A stretch of DNA of 38,858 nucleotides from Syntrophomonadaceae bacterium (GCA_007135125.1 SLJK01000105.1:1-38858), one strand, 5' to 3'. Positions 24,929 through 35,288 are shown, counted from the stretch's first letter. The notes: generated by a model not told the origin, from the letters alone. Program-made: numbers and translations.

Positions 24929-24984
24929 GGTCGTTATATTTTATATCGTTATCTAACACTATAACAGGAAAAGGTGTTGTATAA

Positions 24985-25674
24985 TTGCAAAACAAAGAAC
25001 CTGGTGGTTCAAAACAAGTTGTTTTGGAGGATGTTGAAAATCATCCCCTGGTGATAGCGTATATCCGCAGGGCAGATGATAATTTAGGTGCACTGGGATA
25101 TACAGAGCATGGTTTTCGCCATACGGATATGGTGGCCAATACCTCTTTCAGGATTATTTCTCAGTTGGGTTATTCAGTGCGGGAGGCTGAGCTTGCTGCC
25201 ATTGCGGGCTACTTACATGATATTGGAAATGTGATTGAACGAACGCATCATTACTCCATCGGTGCGCTTATTGCCATGAATATTTTGCGGGAACTGGGGA
25301 TGCTTGAGAGCGAGATAGCTGAAATAGCTTCCGCCATAGGTAATCATGATGAGCAGAGCGGTTACCCTGTAAGTATAATTTCTGCAGCTACTATCTTGGC
25401 GGATAAATCAGATGTACACAGGACCAGAGTAAGAAATCTTGATCATACCCGTTTTGATATTCATGACAGAGTCAACTATGCCGTGGAGAATTCCACTTTG
25501 AAACTGGATCCGGAAAAAAGAGTTATTACTTTAAAGATAAAGATTGACACGGGCTTGAGCCATGTTATGGAGTACTTCGAGATTTTCTTGACCAGGATGG
25601 TACAGTGTCGGCGTGCAGCAAATTTATTAGAAGCTCGCTTTTCCCTGGTGATTAATGAAACACAGCTGCTTTAA
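24985..25674 (+). CDS. HD-domain metal-dependent phosphohydrolase
   Basis: The 229-residue protein carries an HD hydrolase domain. Motifs are FRHTDMVANTSFRI near residue 40, the HD pair in AGYLHDIGNVIERTHHYSIGALIA near 72-95, NHDEQSG near 115, and a late Asp in ATILADKSDVHRTRVRN near 135. These match phosphohydrolases of unknown substrate rather than the Rel or YmdA families. TTG 24985 follows AAAGGTG. It lies just before secD, a neighbourhood where similar HD proteins occur in Clostridia (from memory, not checked). The substrate cannot be told from sequence; nucleotides or phosphorylated metabolites are the usual range. Confidence 0.8.
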   Translation: MQNKEPGGSKQVVLEDVENHPLVIAYIRRADDNLGALGYTEHGFRHTDMVANTSFRIISQLGYSVREAELAAIAGYLHDIGNVIERTHHYSIGALIAMNILRELGMLESEIAEIASAIGNHDEQSGYPVSIISAATILADKSDVHRTRVRNLDHTRFDIHDRVNYAVENSTLKLDPEKRVITLKIKIDTGLSHVMEYFEIFLTRMVQCRRAANLLEARFSLVINETQLL

Positions 25675-25789
25675 CAAATGGAGCATGTCCTGGTAGGTGA
25701 ATATTTGTTTGTTAGGGAATATATTTGAACCGTTTTTTTACACAGACATGTGTTCTATGTAAGTATTTGCGAGCCGGGAGGGTATACAG

Positions 25790-27016
25790 GTGGTTCTTAA
25801 AAAACGTACCAGGGGGTTTATATTTTTCATTACTATTTCTGTCATCCTGGTAGCTGCTTCTTCTTTTTATCTTATGAACTGGGAAAGGTTTCTAAATAAA
25901 GGTCTGGACCTGGAAGGTGGGGTCTATGTTCTCCTAGAAGCCGAAACGACAGGTGATGAGGAGAAGGACCGTGACGCTGTAGAGCGTGCCATGACTATTA
26001 TCCGCAGCAGGATAGATGAATTAGGGGTTACTGAACCAGTTTTGCAGCGTGAAGGGGAAAGACGTATCCGGATTGAGCTTCCTGGAATTGAGGACCAGGC
26101 TCAGGCTATGGAGGCCATTGGCAGAACTGCAATGTTAACTTTTCAAAGCCCGGACGGCGAAGTGCTGTTAACCGGTGCCAATTTGGAAACGGCTCATTTT
26201 ACTCGTGGTCAGTATAATGAACCCATAGTGACCCTGGAATTTGATAGCGAAGGTGCACAAATGTTTGCTGAGGCTACCCAGAGGCATTTAAACGAGCCAC
26301 TCTCTATCTATCTTGATGACGAGCTGGTTTCTGCGCCAATGGTGCAGAGTGTCATTACTGATGGCAATGCGATTATTACAGGTATTCCTTCAGCAGAAGA
26401 GGCTAACACCATTGCTATGCTTCTCCGCTCAGGCGCCCTTCCAGTTGATCTGTCAGAGCTGGAAACCCGTTCTATAGGGCCGCTTTTGGGAGAAAATGCC
26501 CTTGGGCTTAGTTTTACGGCCGGTATGATCGGGTTATTACTTGTATTGGTTTTTATGGTGGTTGTCTATCGTTTTGCCGGCCTGGTTGCTGATATATCCC
26601 TGGTGGTCTATCTGGGTCTTGTATTTTTAATGCTTTCGGGATTAAATGCCACCATTACTCTTCCTGGTCTGGCTGGTCTTATTCTCTCTATCGGCATGGC
26701 CGTGGACGCCAATGTGCTTATATTTGAGCGTATTAAAGAGGAAATTAGAGATGGAAAAACGATGCTTACAGCAATAAATTCCGGTTTTGATAGAGCTTTT
26801 GGAGCTATTCTGGATGCCAACATTACTACAATTATAGCAGCTTTGGTTCTCTTATTCATCGCCAGTGGGCCAGTGCGAGGGTTTGCAGTTGTTTTACTTG
26901 TTGGAGTTATCTGCAGCTTACTGGCGGCTCTGGTTTTGACCCGGTTTTTGCTGCGCCTGGCAGCACGCTCAAAAATGATAAAAAGCTCTAAGTACCTGGG
27001 CATTAAGGAGGCTTAA
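25790..27016 (+). CDS. secD: Protein translocase subunit SecD
   Basis: SecD works with SecF to drive late steps of Sec export using the proton gradient. The 408-residue protein starts with a membrane segment (about 8-28), followed by GLDLEGGVYVLLEAE (the D1 motif), a periplasm-type external domain to about 225, and the RND-like membrane block. The block includes GLAGLILSIGMAVDANVLIFERIKEE near 300 and RGFAVVLLVGVICSLLAALVLTRFLL near 365. GTG 25790 follows GGGAGG. The short external domain is usual for Clostridia. SecD and SecF are separate, unlike the fused SecDF of Bacillus. Confidence 0.96.
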   Translation: MVLKKRTRGFIFFITISVILVAASSFYLMNWERFLNKGLDLEGGVYVLLEAETTGDEEKDRDAVERAMTIIRSRIDELGVTEPVLQREGERRIRIELPGIEDQAQAMEAIGRTAMLTFQSPDGEVLLTGANLETAHFTRGQYNEPIVTLEFDSEGAQMFAEATQRHLNEPLSIYLDDELVSAPMVQSVITDGNAIITGIPSAEEANTIAMLLRSGALPVDLSELETRSIGPLLGENALGLSFTAGMIGLLLVLVFMVVVYRFAGLVADISLVVYLGLVFLMLSGLNATITLPGLAGLILSIGMAVDANVLIFERIKEEIRDGKTMLTAINSGFDRAFGAILDANITTIIAALVLLFIASGPVRGFAVVLLVGVICSLLAALVLTRFLLRLAARSKMIKSSKYLGIKEA

Positions 27017-27018
27017 GG

Positions 27019-27984
27019 ATGTACTACCGCCCTCAATTTCCTTTTCTAAAGTTTAGAAAAACTGCTTTTTTACTCTCTGGTGTTTTAATCCTGGTAGGGA
27101 TCATATCACTTCTTTTGCAAGGCCTGAATCTGGGTATTGACTTTACAGGTGGCACCGTTTTGCATCTCGATCTTCGTGAAGACTACCACATGGAAGAGGT
27201 GCGAGACGTTCTTTCACCCTTTGAGCTTGAGGGAGCCCCCTTGCAGAGAGCAGGGCACAATGACTTAGGAGAGGGCACCGAGGTTATTATCAAAGCACCA
27301 ACCCTGGAAGGCGAGGTGCGCGAAGAGATAATCAACTCTTTCCTGCAACGTTGGCCGCAGATGACTACAGAGGATATTTTGCGAGAGGAAAATGTGGGGG
27401 CAGTAATTGGCAGGGAACTTACTCGAGAGGCTTTTACAGCACTTTTAATTGCTTTTACTGGTATGGTTTTATATATTACTCTACGCTTCGAATCTAGATT
27501 TGCACTGGCGGGAATTGCAGCACTTCTACATGATGCTTTCATAATACTGACACTGTTTTCTCTTTTCAGGTTGGAAATCAACAGTCCTTTTATTGCCGCC
27601 ATATTAACCATAATTGGGTATTCTATCAATGATACAATCGTTGTCTTTGATCGTATTAGAGAAAATATTGGAAAATACTGGCATAAAAAAGGAAGAGAAG
27701 AAATTGTCAACGACAGCATTAACGAAAATTTGGTACGCTCTATCAATACTTCTCTAACCACTTTGGCAGTGCTTCTTTCTCTTTTTGCGGCTTTTAATTA
27801 TTTCGTAGGAACTATTGACCTGAAGGTTTTTGCCATTGCCTTGATTATTGGTGTAATCAGCGGCACTTATTCTTCCATCTTTATTGCCAGTCCATTGTGG
27901 CTTTTTCTGACGGCGAATAAAGAAAAGAAGGGGAAAAAGCAGAGTCCTGAAGCTTTGTTTACTGACACAGAAATGCAGGAATAA
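27019..27984 (+). CDS. secF: Protein translocase subunit SecF
   Basis: SecF is the membrane partner of SecD. The 321-residue protein has the first membrane segment near 14-34, the SecF signature LGIDFTGGTVLHLDL near 37, and the remaining five membrane segments from about 135. These include AILTIIGYSINDTIVVFDRIRENI near 190 and FAIALIIGVISGTYSSIFIASPLW near 270. AAGGAGG overlaps the end of secD and lies before ATG 27019, two bases after the SecD stop. The C-terminal tail is lysine-rich, as expected for a cytoplasmic end. Confidence 0.96.
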   Translation: MYYRPQFPFLKFRKTAFLLSGVLILVGIISLLLQGLNLGIDFTGGTVLHLDLREDYHMEEVRDVLSPFELEGAPLQRAGHNDLGEGTEVIIKAPTLEGEVREEIINSFLQRWPQMTTEDILREENVGAVIGRELTREAFTALLIAFTGMVLYITLRFESRFALAGIAALLHDAFIILTLFSLFRLEINSPFIAAILTIIGYSINDTIVVFDRIRENIGKYWHKKGREEIVNDSINENLVRSINTSLTTLAVLLSLFAAFNYFVGTIDLKVFAIALIIGVISGTYSSIFIASPLWLFLTANKEKKGKKQSPEALFTDTEMQE

Positions 27985-28072
27985 TAATTATTTATAACGA
28001 ATTGAAAAACAGGCTAAAATTTGTGCTTAATATTTTCCATATTTTTTAGAAATTCCTTTGGGGAGGTAAGAG

Positions 28073-28597
28073 ATGAATCAGTTTGGAGTTATATTAGCCC
28101 TTCTTTTTAGTATGATTATTGCCCTGTTTGCTATCGCTAATAATGAACCGATAGTGGTCAATTATCTTTATGGAAGAACAGAGGTTTCTGCAGTAATTGT
28201 TATAATCGGTTCAGCTATCCTGGGGGCATTGGTTGTTTTTTTGCTCAGCATTTTCAGGCAGGTTAGGACGGGTCTCATGATGCGGGGTCTTCGGCAGGAA
28301 ATTAATAATTTGCAGGAAAAAATCCAGGAAATTGAAGTTGAGCGTGACAGCCTTTTAGTCCAGATTGGTCAGCTGCAAAAAACCGGTGAAGAAGCAGGCG
28401 AAGAAACATCCAAAGATGATCCTTTTGACGTAGGAGATGTGGATGATGTAAGCTCTTCACCAGAAGAATTGCCTGTAGAAGGAAAACCGTATATGGAAAC
28501 CTCCTACGAGAATGAGCCTTTAACCGAGAGTAAATCTGAAAAGATAGACGAACCCACTGCTGAAGACCACGAAAAAAAGGAAGACGATATAAGTTGA
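28073..28597 (+). CDS. LapA-domain membrane protein
   Basis: The 174-residue protein has the LapA (DUF1049) pattern: two membrane segments at about 4-24 and 39-61 with the IANNEPIVVNYLYGRTEVSAVIVIIGSAILGALV linker region between and across them. A coiled coil at about 75-105 (EINNLQEKIQEIEVERDSLLVQIGQL) and an acidic, low-complexity tail rich in Asp, Glu, Ser and Pro follow. Members act in envelope assembly (lipopolysaccharide assembly in E. coli); the role in Firmicutes is unknown. GGGGAGGTAAGAG precedes the ATG. The stop overlaps the TTG start of recJ, so the two are coupled. Confidence 0.78.
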   Translation: MNQFGVILALLFSMIIALFAIANNEPIVVNYLYGRTEVSAVIVIIGSAILGALVVFLLSIFRQVRTGLMMRGLRQEINNLQEKIQEIEVERDSLLVQIGQLQKTGEEAGEETSKDDPFDVGDVDDVSSSPEELPVEGKPYMETSYENEPLTESKSEKIDEPTAEDHEKKEDDIS

Positions 28598-31062
28598 AGG
28601 AGCTAATCCAGAACAGAAAAGAGCTTGGGCTGGTATGGGAAATATATCAGCAAGATCCATTCCGAGGCAGTGAGATGGCCAGAAAACTTAATATTCCGAA
28701 ACCTATGGCTCAAGTTTTACTTAACAGAGGGATTGCTTCATTTGAAGAAGGAGAGAGGTTTTTGAACCCTTCTCTGGAACACCTTTTCTCCCCCTTTGAG
28801 ATGAAGGATATGGAGCGAGCTGCTAAAGTTTTAGTGAATGCCGTGCAGAATGGCGAAAGAATTGCAATTTATGGAGATTATGATGTGGATGGTATTGCGG
28901 CAACGGCTCTTATGTATTTATTGCTGCGGCAGGTAGGGGGGGACGTTCTTTTTTATGTGCCGGATCGCTTGGATGATGGTTACGGGGTTAATAGAGATGC
29001 CCTTTTGGCTTTAAAGGAAAACGGTGCTTCCATTATATTAACGGTAGACTGTGGCATCAAGGCAGTGGAAGAGTTAAGTTATGCCCAGCAGATAGGGTTG
29101 AGTGTCATTGTCACCGATCACCACCGCCCATCGGAAGGGCTGCCGCCTGCTACGGCCGTAGTTAATCCCTGGAGGCATGATTGCAGCTATCCTTTCAAAG
29201 AACTCTGTGGCACAGGTGTTGCTTTCAAACTTGGCCAGGCCTTTTTGGATTTGCTGGGAAAGGAAAGTTTTATATGGGAATTTCTTTACCTTGTTGCTCT
29301 GGCTGCTGTTGCAGATGTTGTTCCGCTGTGTGGTGAAAATAGGGTTTTTGTAGCTCATGGACTTAAACAGATGCATTTGAACTTGCCGCCGGGATTAAAA
29401 GCACTTTGTGGAACTACGGGTCTTGATTCTCAAAGCTTGAGCTCCGAGGACATAGCTTATGTTATTGCTCCTAGGCTTAATGCAGCCGGGCGGATGGGTA
29501 GCGCTTCGCGTTCCTTGTACCTCTTATTGGAGAAAAATGCTGATGCTGCCCAAGAGTTGGCTTTAGAATTACACCGGGAAAATTCTCAACGCCAGGCTGT
29601 TGAAGCAAAAATATTTGAAGAAGCATGCAGTATGGCGGACGAAGGATATAATAAGGATAAGGACGAGCCATGTTTTTTGTTGCTGTGCAAAGATGGATGG
29701 CACCAGGGAGTTTTGGGAGTGGTTGCCAGCAAAATGGCGGAGAAGTACCGTTGCCCGGTTATTATACTTTCCCTGGAGGAGGGTATTGGGAAAGGTTCCG
29801 GTCGAAGTTTTGGGGACTTTAACCTGGTCGAGGCCTTAGAAGTCTGCAGTTCATTTTTAATAAGGTTTGGGGGGCATACTGCTGCAGCGGGCCTTACTCT
29901 CATGGAAGAATATATTCCTTTACTTCGCAAAGAGTTAAACAATCTTGCGAAGGTTTATTTTAGTCACAGAGGACCTGTAGTGGGGTTGTATGTTGATGCT
30001 TATTTGAACCCTGAAGAGATTGATCCCCAACTTATATATTTTTTAGAAAAGCTGCAGCCCTTTGGCTTTGGTAATCCTCGTCCTCTTTTTTATGGAGAGG
30101 GATGGTTTCTGGAGGATAAAAAGGAAGTAGGACAGAAAGGAAGGCACCTTCAGCTGTTACTAAAAAAAGGAGAAAAAATGTTACCTGCCATTAGCTTTAA
30201 TGGCAAAGAAAATTTCCCCCAATTGGATAAATACAGGGATATTTCGCCTTGTTTTAATCTTTCCTTTAATCGTTGGAAAGGAGAAGAAAAGCTGCAGCTA
30301 GTTGTTCAAGGTTTGCAGTATGGCGATGAGTTTAAAGAAGGAAATTTTACTTTGGTAGATCGTAGGAGCTTGCAGCATAAACAAAAATATCTCCGAGAAC
30401 TCTTGAGCAAGGATGAGGGAGTGCTGGTATTTGTCAATACTTTTAAACGTATGGAGAATATTGAGAAGGTTTTTCCCCACAGGAGAAATCTTTTTTTTAG
30501 CCATCAAGGAAGCATTTCTTCCGAGAAGTCTTCAGAAAAAGTAACACATTTACTGTTATATGACCTTCCCCTTCGTTATAATAGGTTAAAAGAGCTTATT
30601 TCCTTCCTTCAACAGCGCAGCGACTCCGGCAAAATAATTGTTCATTTATTATACAGTGGAAAAGATTTTGAGAAAAATTTTACCCTTTTGCTGGCAACAG
30701 TTCCTTCTGCTGCCACTCTAGAACAGGTTTTCAATTATTTGCGGAATATGACTGTTTCCTGTACTTTGACTCGAAAAAGCGCCCAGGAAAATTTATTGCA
30801 AGTGCTTCCCTTTCCGGCTACCAGGCCTTTATTGGATAAAAGCATGGCGATTCTGAAAGATGCTGCGTACCTTGATATAATCGATGAAAAAATATATGTC
30901 GAGCTTAACAAAGAGGAGAATTTCTGTGCTATTCTTCAGCATTTGGGGAAAATACAGAGCTATCTACACGAAAAAGAACTATGGATAGAAACCCTCAGCT
31001 GGCAAAAATTTTTATTAGAGGCAAAGGGCGAAGTAATACTTAAATACCTGACAGATTTGTAA
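28594..31062 (+). CDS. recJ: Single-stranded-DNA-specific 5'-3' exonuclease RecJ
   Basis: RecJ degrades single-stranded DNA in recombination and mismatch or base-excision repair. The 822-residue protein has DHH-family motifs: IAIYGDYDVDGIAATALMYL near 90, LTVDCGIKAVEEL near 150, VTDHHRPSEGLPPATAVVNP near 173, and LNAAGRMGSA near 294. The DHHA1 motif RFGGHTAAAGLTL is near 425, followed by an OB domain. The remaining 260 residues are a C-terminal extension of the kind found in Firmicutes RecJ. TTG 28594 overlaps the stop of the preceding gene. Length is close to B. subtilis RecJ (786). Confidence 0.95.
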   Translation: MKELIQNRKELGLVWEIYQQDPFRGSEMARKLNIPKPMAQVLLNRGIASFEEGERFLNPSLEHLFSPFEMKDMERAAKVLVNAVQNGERIAIYGDYDVDGIAATALMYLLLRQVGGDVLFYVPDRLDDGYGVNRDALLALKENGASIILTVDCGIKAVEELSYAQQIGLSVIVTDHHRPSEGLPPATAVVNPWRHDCSYPFKELCGTGVAFKLGQAFLDLLGKESFIWEFLYLVALAAVADVVPLCGENRVFVAHGLKQMHLNLPPGLKALCGTTGLDSQSLSSEDIAYVIAPRLNAAGRMGSASRSLYLLLEKNADAAQELALELHRENSQRQAVEAKIFEEACSMADEGYNKDKDEPCFLLLCKDGWHQGVLGVVASKMAEKYRCPVIILSLEEGIGKGSGRSFGDFNLVEALEVCSSFLIRFGGHTAAAGLTLMEEYIPLLRKELNNLAKVYFSHRGPVVGLYVDAYLNPEEIDPQLIYFLEKLQPFGFGNPRPLFYGEGWFLEDKKEVGQKGRHLQLLLKKGEKMLPAISFNGKENFPQLDKYRDISPCFNLSFNRWKGEEKLQLVVQGLQYGDEFKEGNFTLVDRRSLQHKQKYLRELLSKDEGVLVFVNTFKRMENIEKVFPHRRNLFFSHQGSISSEKSSEKVTHLLLYDLPLRYNRLKELISFLQQRSDSGKIIVHLLYSGKDFEKNFTLLLATVPSAATLEQVFNYLRNMTVSCTLTRKSAQENLLQVLPFPATRPLLDKSMAILKDAAYLDIIDEKIYVELNKEENFCAILQHLGKIQSYLHEKELWIETLSWQKFLLEAKGEVILKYLTDL

Positions 31063-31124
31063 GGCAAGGCGCATGACGTGAAACCTGTTCTGAGCGTATA
31101 TTTGTTTCCAGGGGGCTTGAGTGA

Positions 31125-33317
31125 ATGAGTCTTCAGCAACTGAAGAAGAGCTTACAAAATTATAATGATAATAAAGAAGATTGGGCTTTGATCCGCAAAG
31201 CTTACAGTTTTGCTCTAAATGCTCATGCCGGTCAAAAGAGGGTTTCCGGAGATTCTTATATTACACATCCATTAGGGGTTGCGAATATTTTAGCTGAACT
31301 GGAACTGGATGTGGTAACCATTATTACCGGTTTGCTTCACGATGTACTGGAAGATACTTCAGTAAGCTACGATGAAATAGAGCAGGAGTTTGGTGACGAA
31401 GTGGCATCTCTTGTAAATGGAGTTACCAAGTTAAGTAGTATGGAGTTTCGCTCCAAGGAAGAACATCAAGCAGAAACTTGGCGTAAAATGTTTGTAGCCA
31501 TGGCACGTGATATAAGAGTTATTCTGGTAAAATTGGCAGATCGCACCCATAATATGCGCACACTGCGTCATCTTAATAGTGCTAAGCGCAGAGAAACATC
31601 CAGGGAAACCCTGGATATTTATGCCCCCCTTGCTCACAGGCTTGGGATCTATAAGATTAAATGGGAACTTGAAGATCTGGCTTTTAGATATTTGAACGAA
31701 AAAGAATATTACAACCTGGTTGATAAATTGGCAAAGAAACGAAAAGAAAGAGAAGAGTTCATCAATGAAATGATCAATGATCTCCAAGGGGGGTTAGAAG
31801 AGGCAGGGATTAATGCAGAGATAAGCGGTCGCCCCAAAAATATTTATAGCATTTACAATAAGATGAAAGAGCAGCAAAAGGATTTCGAGGAGATCTATGA
31901 TTTAACCGCTATTCGTGTTCTTGTAGATAATGTTAAAGACTGTTATGGAGCTCTGGGAGTTGTTCATTCCCTTTGGCGGCCGATCCCGGGAGAGTTTAAT
32001 GATTATATTGCCATGCCAAAGCCCAATATGTATCAGTCCTTGCATACCACTGTGGTATGTGCGAAGAACGAACTATTGGAAGTTCAAATTCGAACTTGGG
32101 AAATGCATCGTACCTCGGAATACGGAATTGCCGCCCACTGGCGATACAAAGAAAAAGTAAGGGATGATAAGGAATTTGAAGAAAAATTATCTTGGCTGAG
32201 GCAGTTACTGGAATGGCAGCAGGATATGAAGGACGCTCACGAATTTATGGAACATTTGAAGATCGATCTTTTTACTGATGAAGTATTTGTCTTTACACCC
32301 AGGGGGGATGTTATAGATCTTCCTTCCGGGGCTGTGCCAATTGATTTTGCCTACAAGATCCATACGGATATTGGCAATCATTGTGTAGGTGCCAAGGTTA
32401 ATGGACGTATTGTTCCCCTGGATTATAAGTTAAAGACCGGGGATATAGTAGAGGTAATAACCAGTAAAAATGGATTTCCAAGTAGGGATTGGCTTAAGAT
32501 AGCTATTTCTTCACAGGCCAAGAGCAAGATCAGAAGCTGGTTTAAGAAGGAGCGTAGAGAAGAAAATATTGCCAAGGGCAAAGATGCTCTGGAGAGAGAC
32601 ATTCGCAGGCTGCAGTTGGAACCACGTTTACTGCTTAAGAACCAGCTGCTGGAAGAAGTGGGAAGAAAGTTCAACCTTCTTTCTCCTGAAGATGTTTATG
32701 CTGCTGTAGGCTACGGAGGTGTTTCTTCTCAGCAGATAATTTCCAAGCTCCGGGAAGAATATCATAAGCATTTTGGGGAAGAAAGGGAGCAAAGAGCCCC
32801 TGTGGAACTTAAACCATGGACCGGTGCAGCAAAGGCGGCCCAGGGTGTCAGAGTTGAAGGCATAGATAACCTACTGGTACGCTTCTCTCGTTGTTGCAAC
32901 CCGCTTCCAGGCGACGAGATAGTAGGGTTTGTTACACGGGGGAGAGGGGTTTCTATTCACCGCCAAGATTGTGTTAATATAGTTGGGATGAACAGAGACG
33001 ATGCCAGGTTTTTAAATGTGTATTGGGACACAGAAAGTGCGGCATCTTACCCGGTAGAAATAGAAATAACAGGTATGGATCGCCCCAACCTTTTGGCTGA
33101 TGTGCTCCATGCAGTTAGTGAGAGCAAGGTTAATATCTCCGCGGTTAATGCGCGGACCACCAGGGACAAGATGAGCGTTTTGCACTTAACTTTTGTGGTG
33201 AGAGATTTGGAGCATTTAGAATTCATTATGAACAAAATTAAACAGGTCAAAGATGTTTTTTCTGTAAATAGATTTACAGGAGGCAGTGCTTCTTCCACAG
33301 AGAAAAGAGCACCTTAA
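31125..33317 (+). CDS. rel: Bifunctional (p)ppGpp synthetase/hydrolase Rel
   Basis: Rel makes and degrades the alarmone (p)ppGpp. The 730-residue protein has an HD hydrolase domain with YITHPLGVA near 46, [11 protein letters not shown] near 70 and [11 protein letters not shown] near 140. A synthetase domain follows with [13 protein letters not shown] near 235 and [19 protein letters not shown] near 293. Then come a TGS domain ([28 protein letters not shown] near 390), a zinc-finger-like [27 protein letters not shown] near 590, and an ACT domain at the end. The HD residues look intact. The synthetase loop reads E290-F291-N292-D293 where bifunctional enzymes usually have RxKD. ATG 31125 follows GGGGGCTTGAG. 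Confidence 0.95.
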   Translation: MSLQQLKKSLQNYNDNKEDWALIRKAYSFALNAHAGQKRVSGDSYITHPLGVANILAELELDVVTIITGLLHDVLEDTSVSYDEIEQEFGDEVASLVNGVTKLSSMEFRSKEEHQAETWRKMFVAMARDIRVILVKLADRTHNMRTLRHLNSAKRRETSRETLDIYAPLAHRLGIYKIKWELEDLAFRYLNEKEYYNLVDKLAKKRKEREEFINEMINDLQGGLEEAGINAEISGRPKNIYSIYNKMKEQQKDFEEIYDLTAIRVLVDNVKDCYGALGVVHSLWRPIPGEFNDYIAMPKPNMYQSLHTTVVCAKNELLEVQIRTWEMHRTSEYGIAAHWRYKEKVRDDKEFEEKLSWLRQLLEWQQDMKDAHEFMEHLKIDLFTDEVFVFTPRGDVIDLPSGAVPIDFAYKIHTDIGNHCVGAKVNGRIVPLDYKLKTGDIVEVITSKNGFPSRDWLKIAISSQAKSKIRSWFKKERREENIAKGKDALERDIRRLQLEPRLLLKNQLLEEVGRKFNLLSPEDVYAAVGYGGVSSQQIISKLREEYHKHFGEEREQRAPVELKPWTGAAKAAQGVRVEGIDNLLVRFSRCCNPLPGDEIVGFVTRGRGVSIHRQDCVNIVGMNRDDARFLNVYWDTESAASYPVEIEITGMDRPNLLADVLHAVSESKVNISAVNARTTRDKMSVLHLTFVVRDLEHLEFIMNKIKQVKDVFSVNRFTGGSASSTEKRAP

Positions 33318-33355
33318 ATGCAATCTGTTTGGTCAAAAGAAAGGCTGGTCCAAAG

Positions 33356-33805
33356 ATGCGGGCTGTAGTGCAAAGAGCAACTCTCTCTTCCGTACGGGTA
33401 GAGGGTGAAACAGTAGGGAAGATTGAAAAAGGACTTGTTGTCTTCCTGGGCGTGGAAAGTGGCGATGATGAAAAAGATTGTCACTATGTGGCTGATAAGG
33501 TTGTTGGGCTTCGTATTTTTGAAGACGAAAAAGGAAAAATGAATCTTTCACTGAAAGATATCGGTGGGGAGATACTGTGTATTTCACAATTTACCCTATT
33601 AGGGGATTGTAGAAAGGGCAGACGTCCAAGTTTTATTAAGGCGGCTTCTACCGAAAATGCGGCCAGGCTTTATGAATATTTCTGTGAGATTTTAAGGGTT
33701 GAAGGAGTAGTAGTAGCGACCGGTATTTTTCAAGCATATATGCAAGTAGAGGTTTTAAATGAGGGCCCTGTTACGATATTGCTGGACAGCGAAAAAAATT
33801 TTTAA
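33356..33805 (+). CDS. dtd: D-aminoacyl-tRNA deacylase
   Basis: Dtd removes D-amino acids mischarged to tRNA. ATG 33356 yields the standard [18 protein letters not shown] and 149 residues; the frame is open nine codons further upstream but that part is not family-like. The catalytic [17 protein letters not shown] motif is near residue 77, and the cross-subunit Gly-Pro motif [11 protein letters not shown] is near 135. It lies 38 bases after rel, the usual neighbour in Firmicutes, and precedes hisS. Confidence 0.95.
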   Translation: MRAVVQRATLSSVRVEGETVGKIEKGLVVFLGVESGDDEKDCHYVADKVVGLRIFEDEKGKMNLSLKDIGGEILCISQFTLLGDCRKGRRPSFIKAASTENAARLYEYFCEILRVEGVVVATGIFQAYMQVEVLNEGPVTILLDSEKNF

Positions 33806-33930
33806 GAACGGAAATGTGCCGCATTTTCCAGGTTTATGTCTAAAGATGACTGTTTTAATTGGATTTCCTCCTGGGGGCCTGTTAAAGCAGCACTTTCTTT
33901 TATGTTTTGACGCTTAGGATGCTTTAGAAG

Positions 33931-33959
33931 TTGACAAGGATAGGCTCATTAGCTAAAAT
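33931..33959 (+). promoter_or_regulatory. Vegetative (sigma-A-type) promoter of hisS-aspS
   Basis: TTGACA at 33931-33936 and TAAAAT at 33954-33959 are separated by exactly 17 bases: a perfect -35 and a -10 one base from consensus. Transcription would begin near 33966, leaving a leader of about 44 bases before hisS. That is too short for a T-box, which controls hisS-aspS in Bacillus. It is the best promoter match in the window. Confidence 0.8.
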
Positions 33960-34009
33960 CACGTTGTATATTGTCGTGTTCGCCGGAAAAATCCTCAGGG
34001 GGTGGAAAA

Positions 34010-35284
34010 ATGAAATATAAGGCCCCACGCGGCACCCGGGACCTGCTGCCAGGAGAGGCCGAAAAATGGCACTTTGTGGAAAGCAGGTTTAAAGAGCTTT
34101 GTAATATCTATGGTTTTACAGAGATACGTACACCCATTTTTGAAGAAACAGCGCTTTTTGTCCGCAGCATGGGCGAAGAGACTGATGTGGTAAAGAAAGA
34201 GATGTATATTTTCAAGGATCAAGGTGGAAGAGAGCTGGCTTTGAGGCCTGAAGGTACTGCAGGCGTTGTGCGTGCCTTTATCGAACATGGTATACACAAC
34301 GAAGCCCAGCCGGTAAAACTTTTTTATTATGGCCCCATGTTTCGTTATGACCGTCCCCAGGCGGGTAGACAGAGGCAGTTTTATCAAATGGGTATAGAAA
34401 TATTCGGAACGAAAGATCCTGCTGTTGATGTAGAAGTAATAAAGTTTTCCCAAGATTTTTTTCAAGGTTTGGGTTTTTCTAATTTAAGTCTGCAGATTAA
34501 CAGTACGGGATGTAGCGAGTGTAGAGAAGATTATTTAGAGCAGCTGTCGGTCTTTGCTGATGCAAGGGTTTCCTCTCTTTGTGGTGATTGCAAGGAAAGA
34601 TCTCGTTTAAACCCACTGCGCTTGTTAGACTGTAAAGAGATCGGGTGCCGGGAGGAAATGAAAGATGCTCCGCGAATTACCGATCATCTCTGTTCTTCCT
34701 GCCGCGATCACTTTGATAAGGTGTTATTCTTGTTGGATTCCCTGGAAATTATTTATAACGTAGATCACCAACTTGTAAGAGGGCTTGATTATTATACAAA
34801 TACCGCCTTTGAATTTCATTCCTCCACTCTTGGAGCCCAGAATTCACTTGGTGGTGGAGGGCGCTACGATAATCTGGTGGAAGTATGCGGAGGAGCTTCC
34901 ACACCTGGTGTGGGGATGGCTGTAGGGGTAGAAAGAATTGTAATGGCTATGGAAAAGGAGGCGCTTTTTTCAGAAGAGATGCCTGCAGCTGGTATTTTCA
35001 TTGCAGTTGGCGAACAGAATGATCTTCCCTTGCGTCGCGAAGCTTTGCTTCTACTGAATTATTTAAGGGGAAAAGGCATTGTATGCGATACCGACTATTT
35101 GGGTCGCAGCCTGAAAGCCCAGATGAAGTTTGCTAACAGGAAAAGATTTCGTTATGTGGTTATCCTGGGAGGAGAGGATCCATCAGAGGGGACGTTGAAA
35201 GTGAGAGATATGTTAAAGGGCGATCAAACGGAACTTTTACGTTCTGAGGCAATTGAATTACTGTTAAAAAATTGTGGCAAATGA
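34010..35284 (+). CDS. hisS: Histidyl-tRNA synthetase
   Basis: HisRS charges tRNA(His). ATG 34010, behind GGGGGTGG, gives 424 residues starting MKYKAPRGTRDLLPGEAEKW. Class II motif 1 is in the segment to residue 80, with the substrate-binding LALRPEGTAGVVRAFIEHG near 78. Motif 2 is YYGPMFRYDRPQAGRQRQFYQMGIEIFG near 108. The histidine-specific VRGLDYYTNTAFEFH is near 258, and motif 3, GVGMAVGVERIVMAM, near 300. The C-terminal anticodon-binding domain covers about 320-420. A cysteine-rich stretch between 168 and 240 (CSECREDYLEQ, CGDCKERS, CSSCRDHF) could bind metal, as in some other bacterial HisRS. The upstream frame in the same phase lies in the leader and is not family-like. Confidence 0.96.
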   Translation: MKYKAPRGTRDLLPGEAEKWHFVESRFKELCNIYGFTEIRTPIFEETALFVRSMGEETDVVKKEMYIFKDQGGRELALRPEGTAGVVRAFIEHGIHNEAQPVKLFYYGPMFRYDRPQAGRQRQFYQMGIEIFGTKDPAVDVEVIKFSQDFFQGLGFSNLSLQINSTGCSECREDYLEQLSVFADARVSSLCGDCKERSRLNPLRLLDCKEIGCREEMKDAPRITDHLCSSCRDHFDKVLFLLDSLEIIYNVDHQLVRGLDYYTNTAFEFHSSTLGAQNSLGGGGRYDNLVEVCGGASTPGVGMAVGVERIVMAMEKEALFSEEMPAAGIFIAVGEQNDLPLRREALLLLNYLRGKGIVCDTDYLGRSLKAQMKFANRKRFRYVVILGGEDPSEGTLKVRDMLKGDQTELLRSEAIELLLKNCGK

Positions 35285-35288
35285 TTTG

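Noticed and set aside
33806-34009. T-box leader in front of hisS
   Set aside because: No AGGGTGG-type T-box sequence or antiterminator was found, and the promoter at 33931 leaves only about 44 leader bases.
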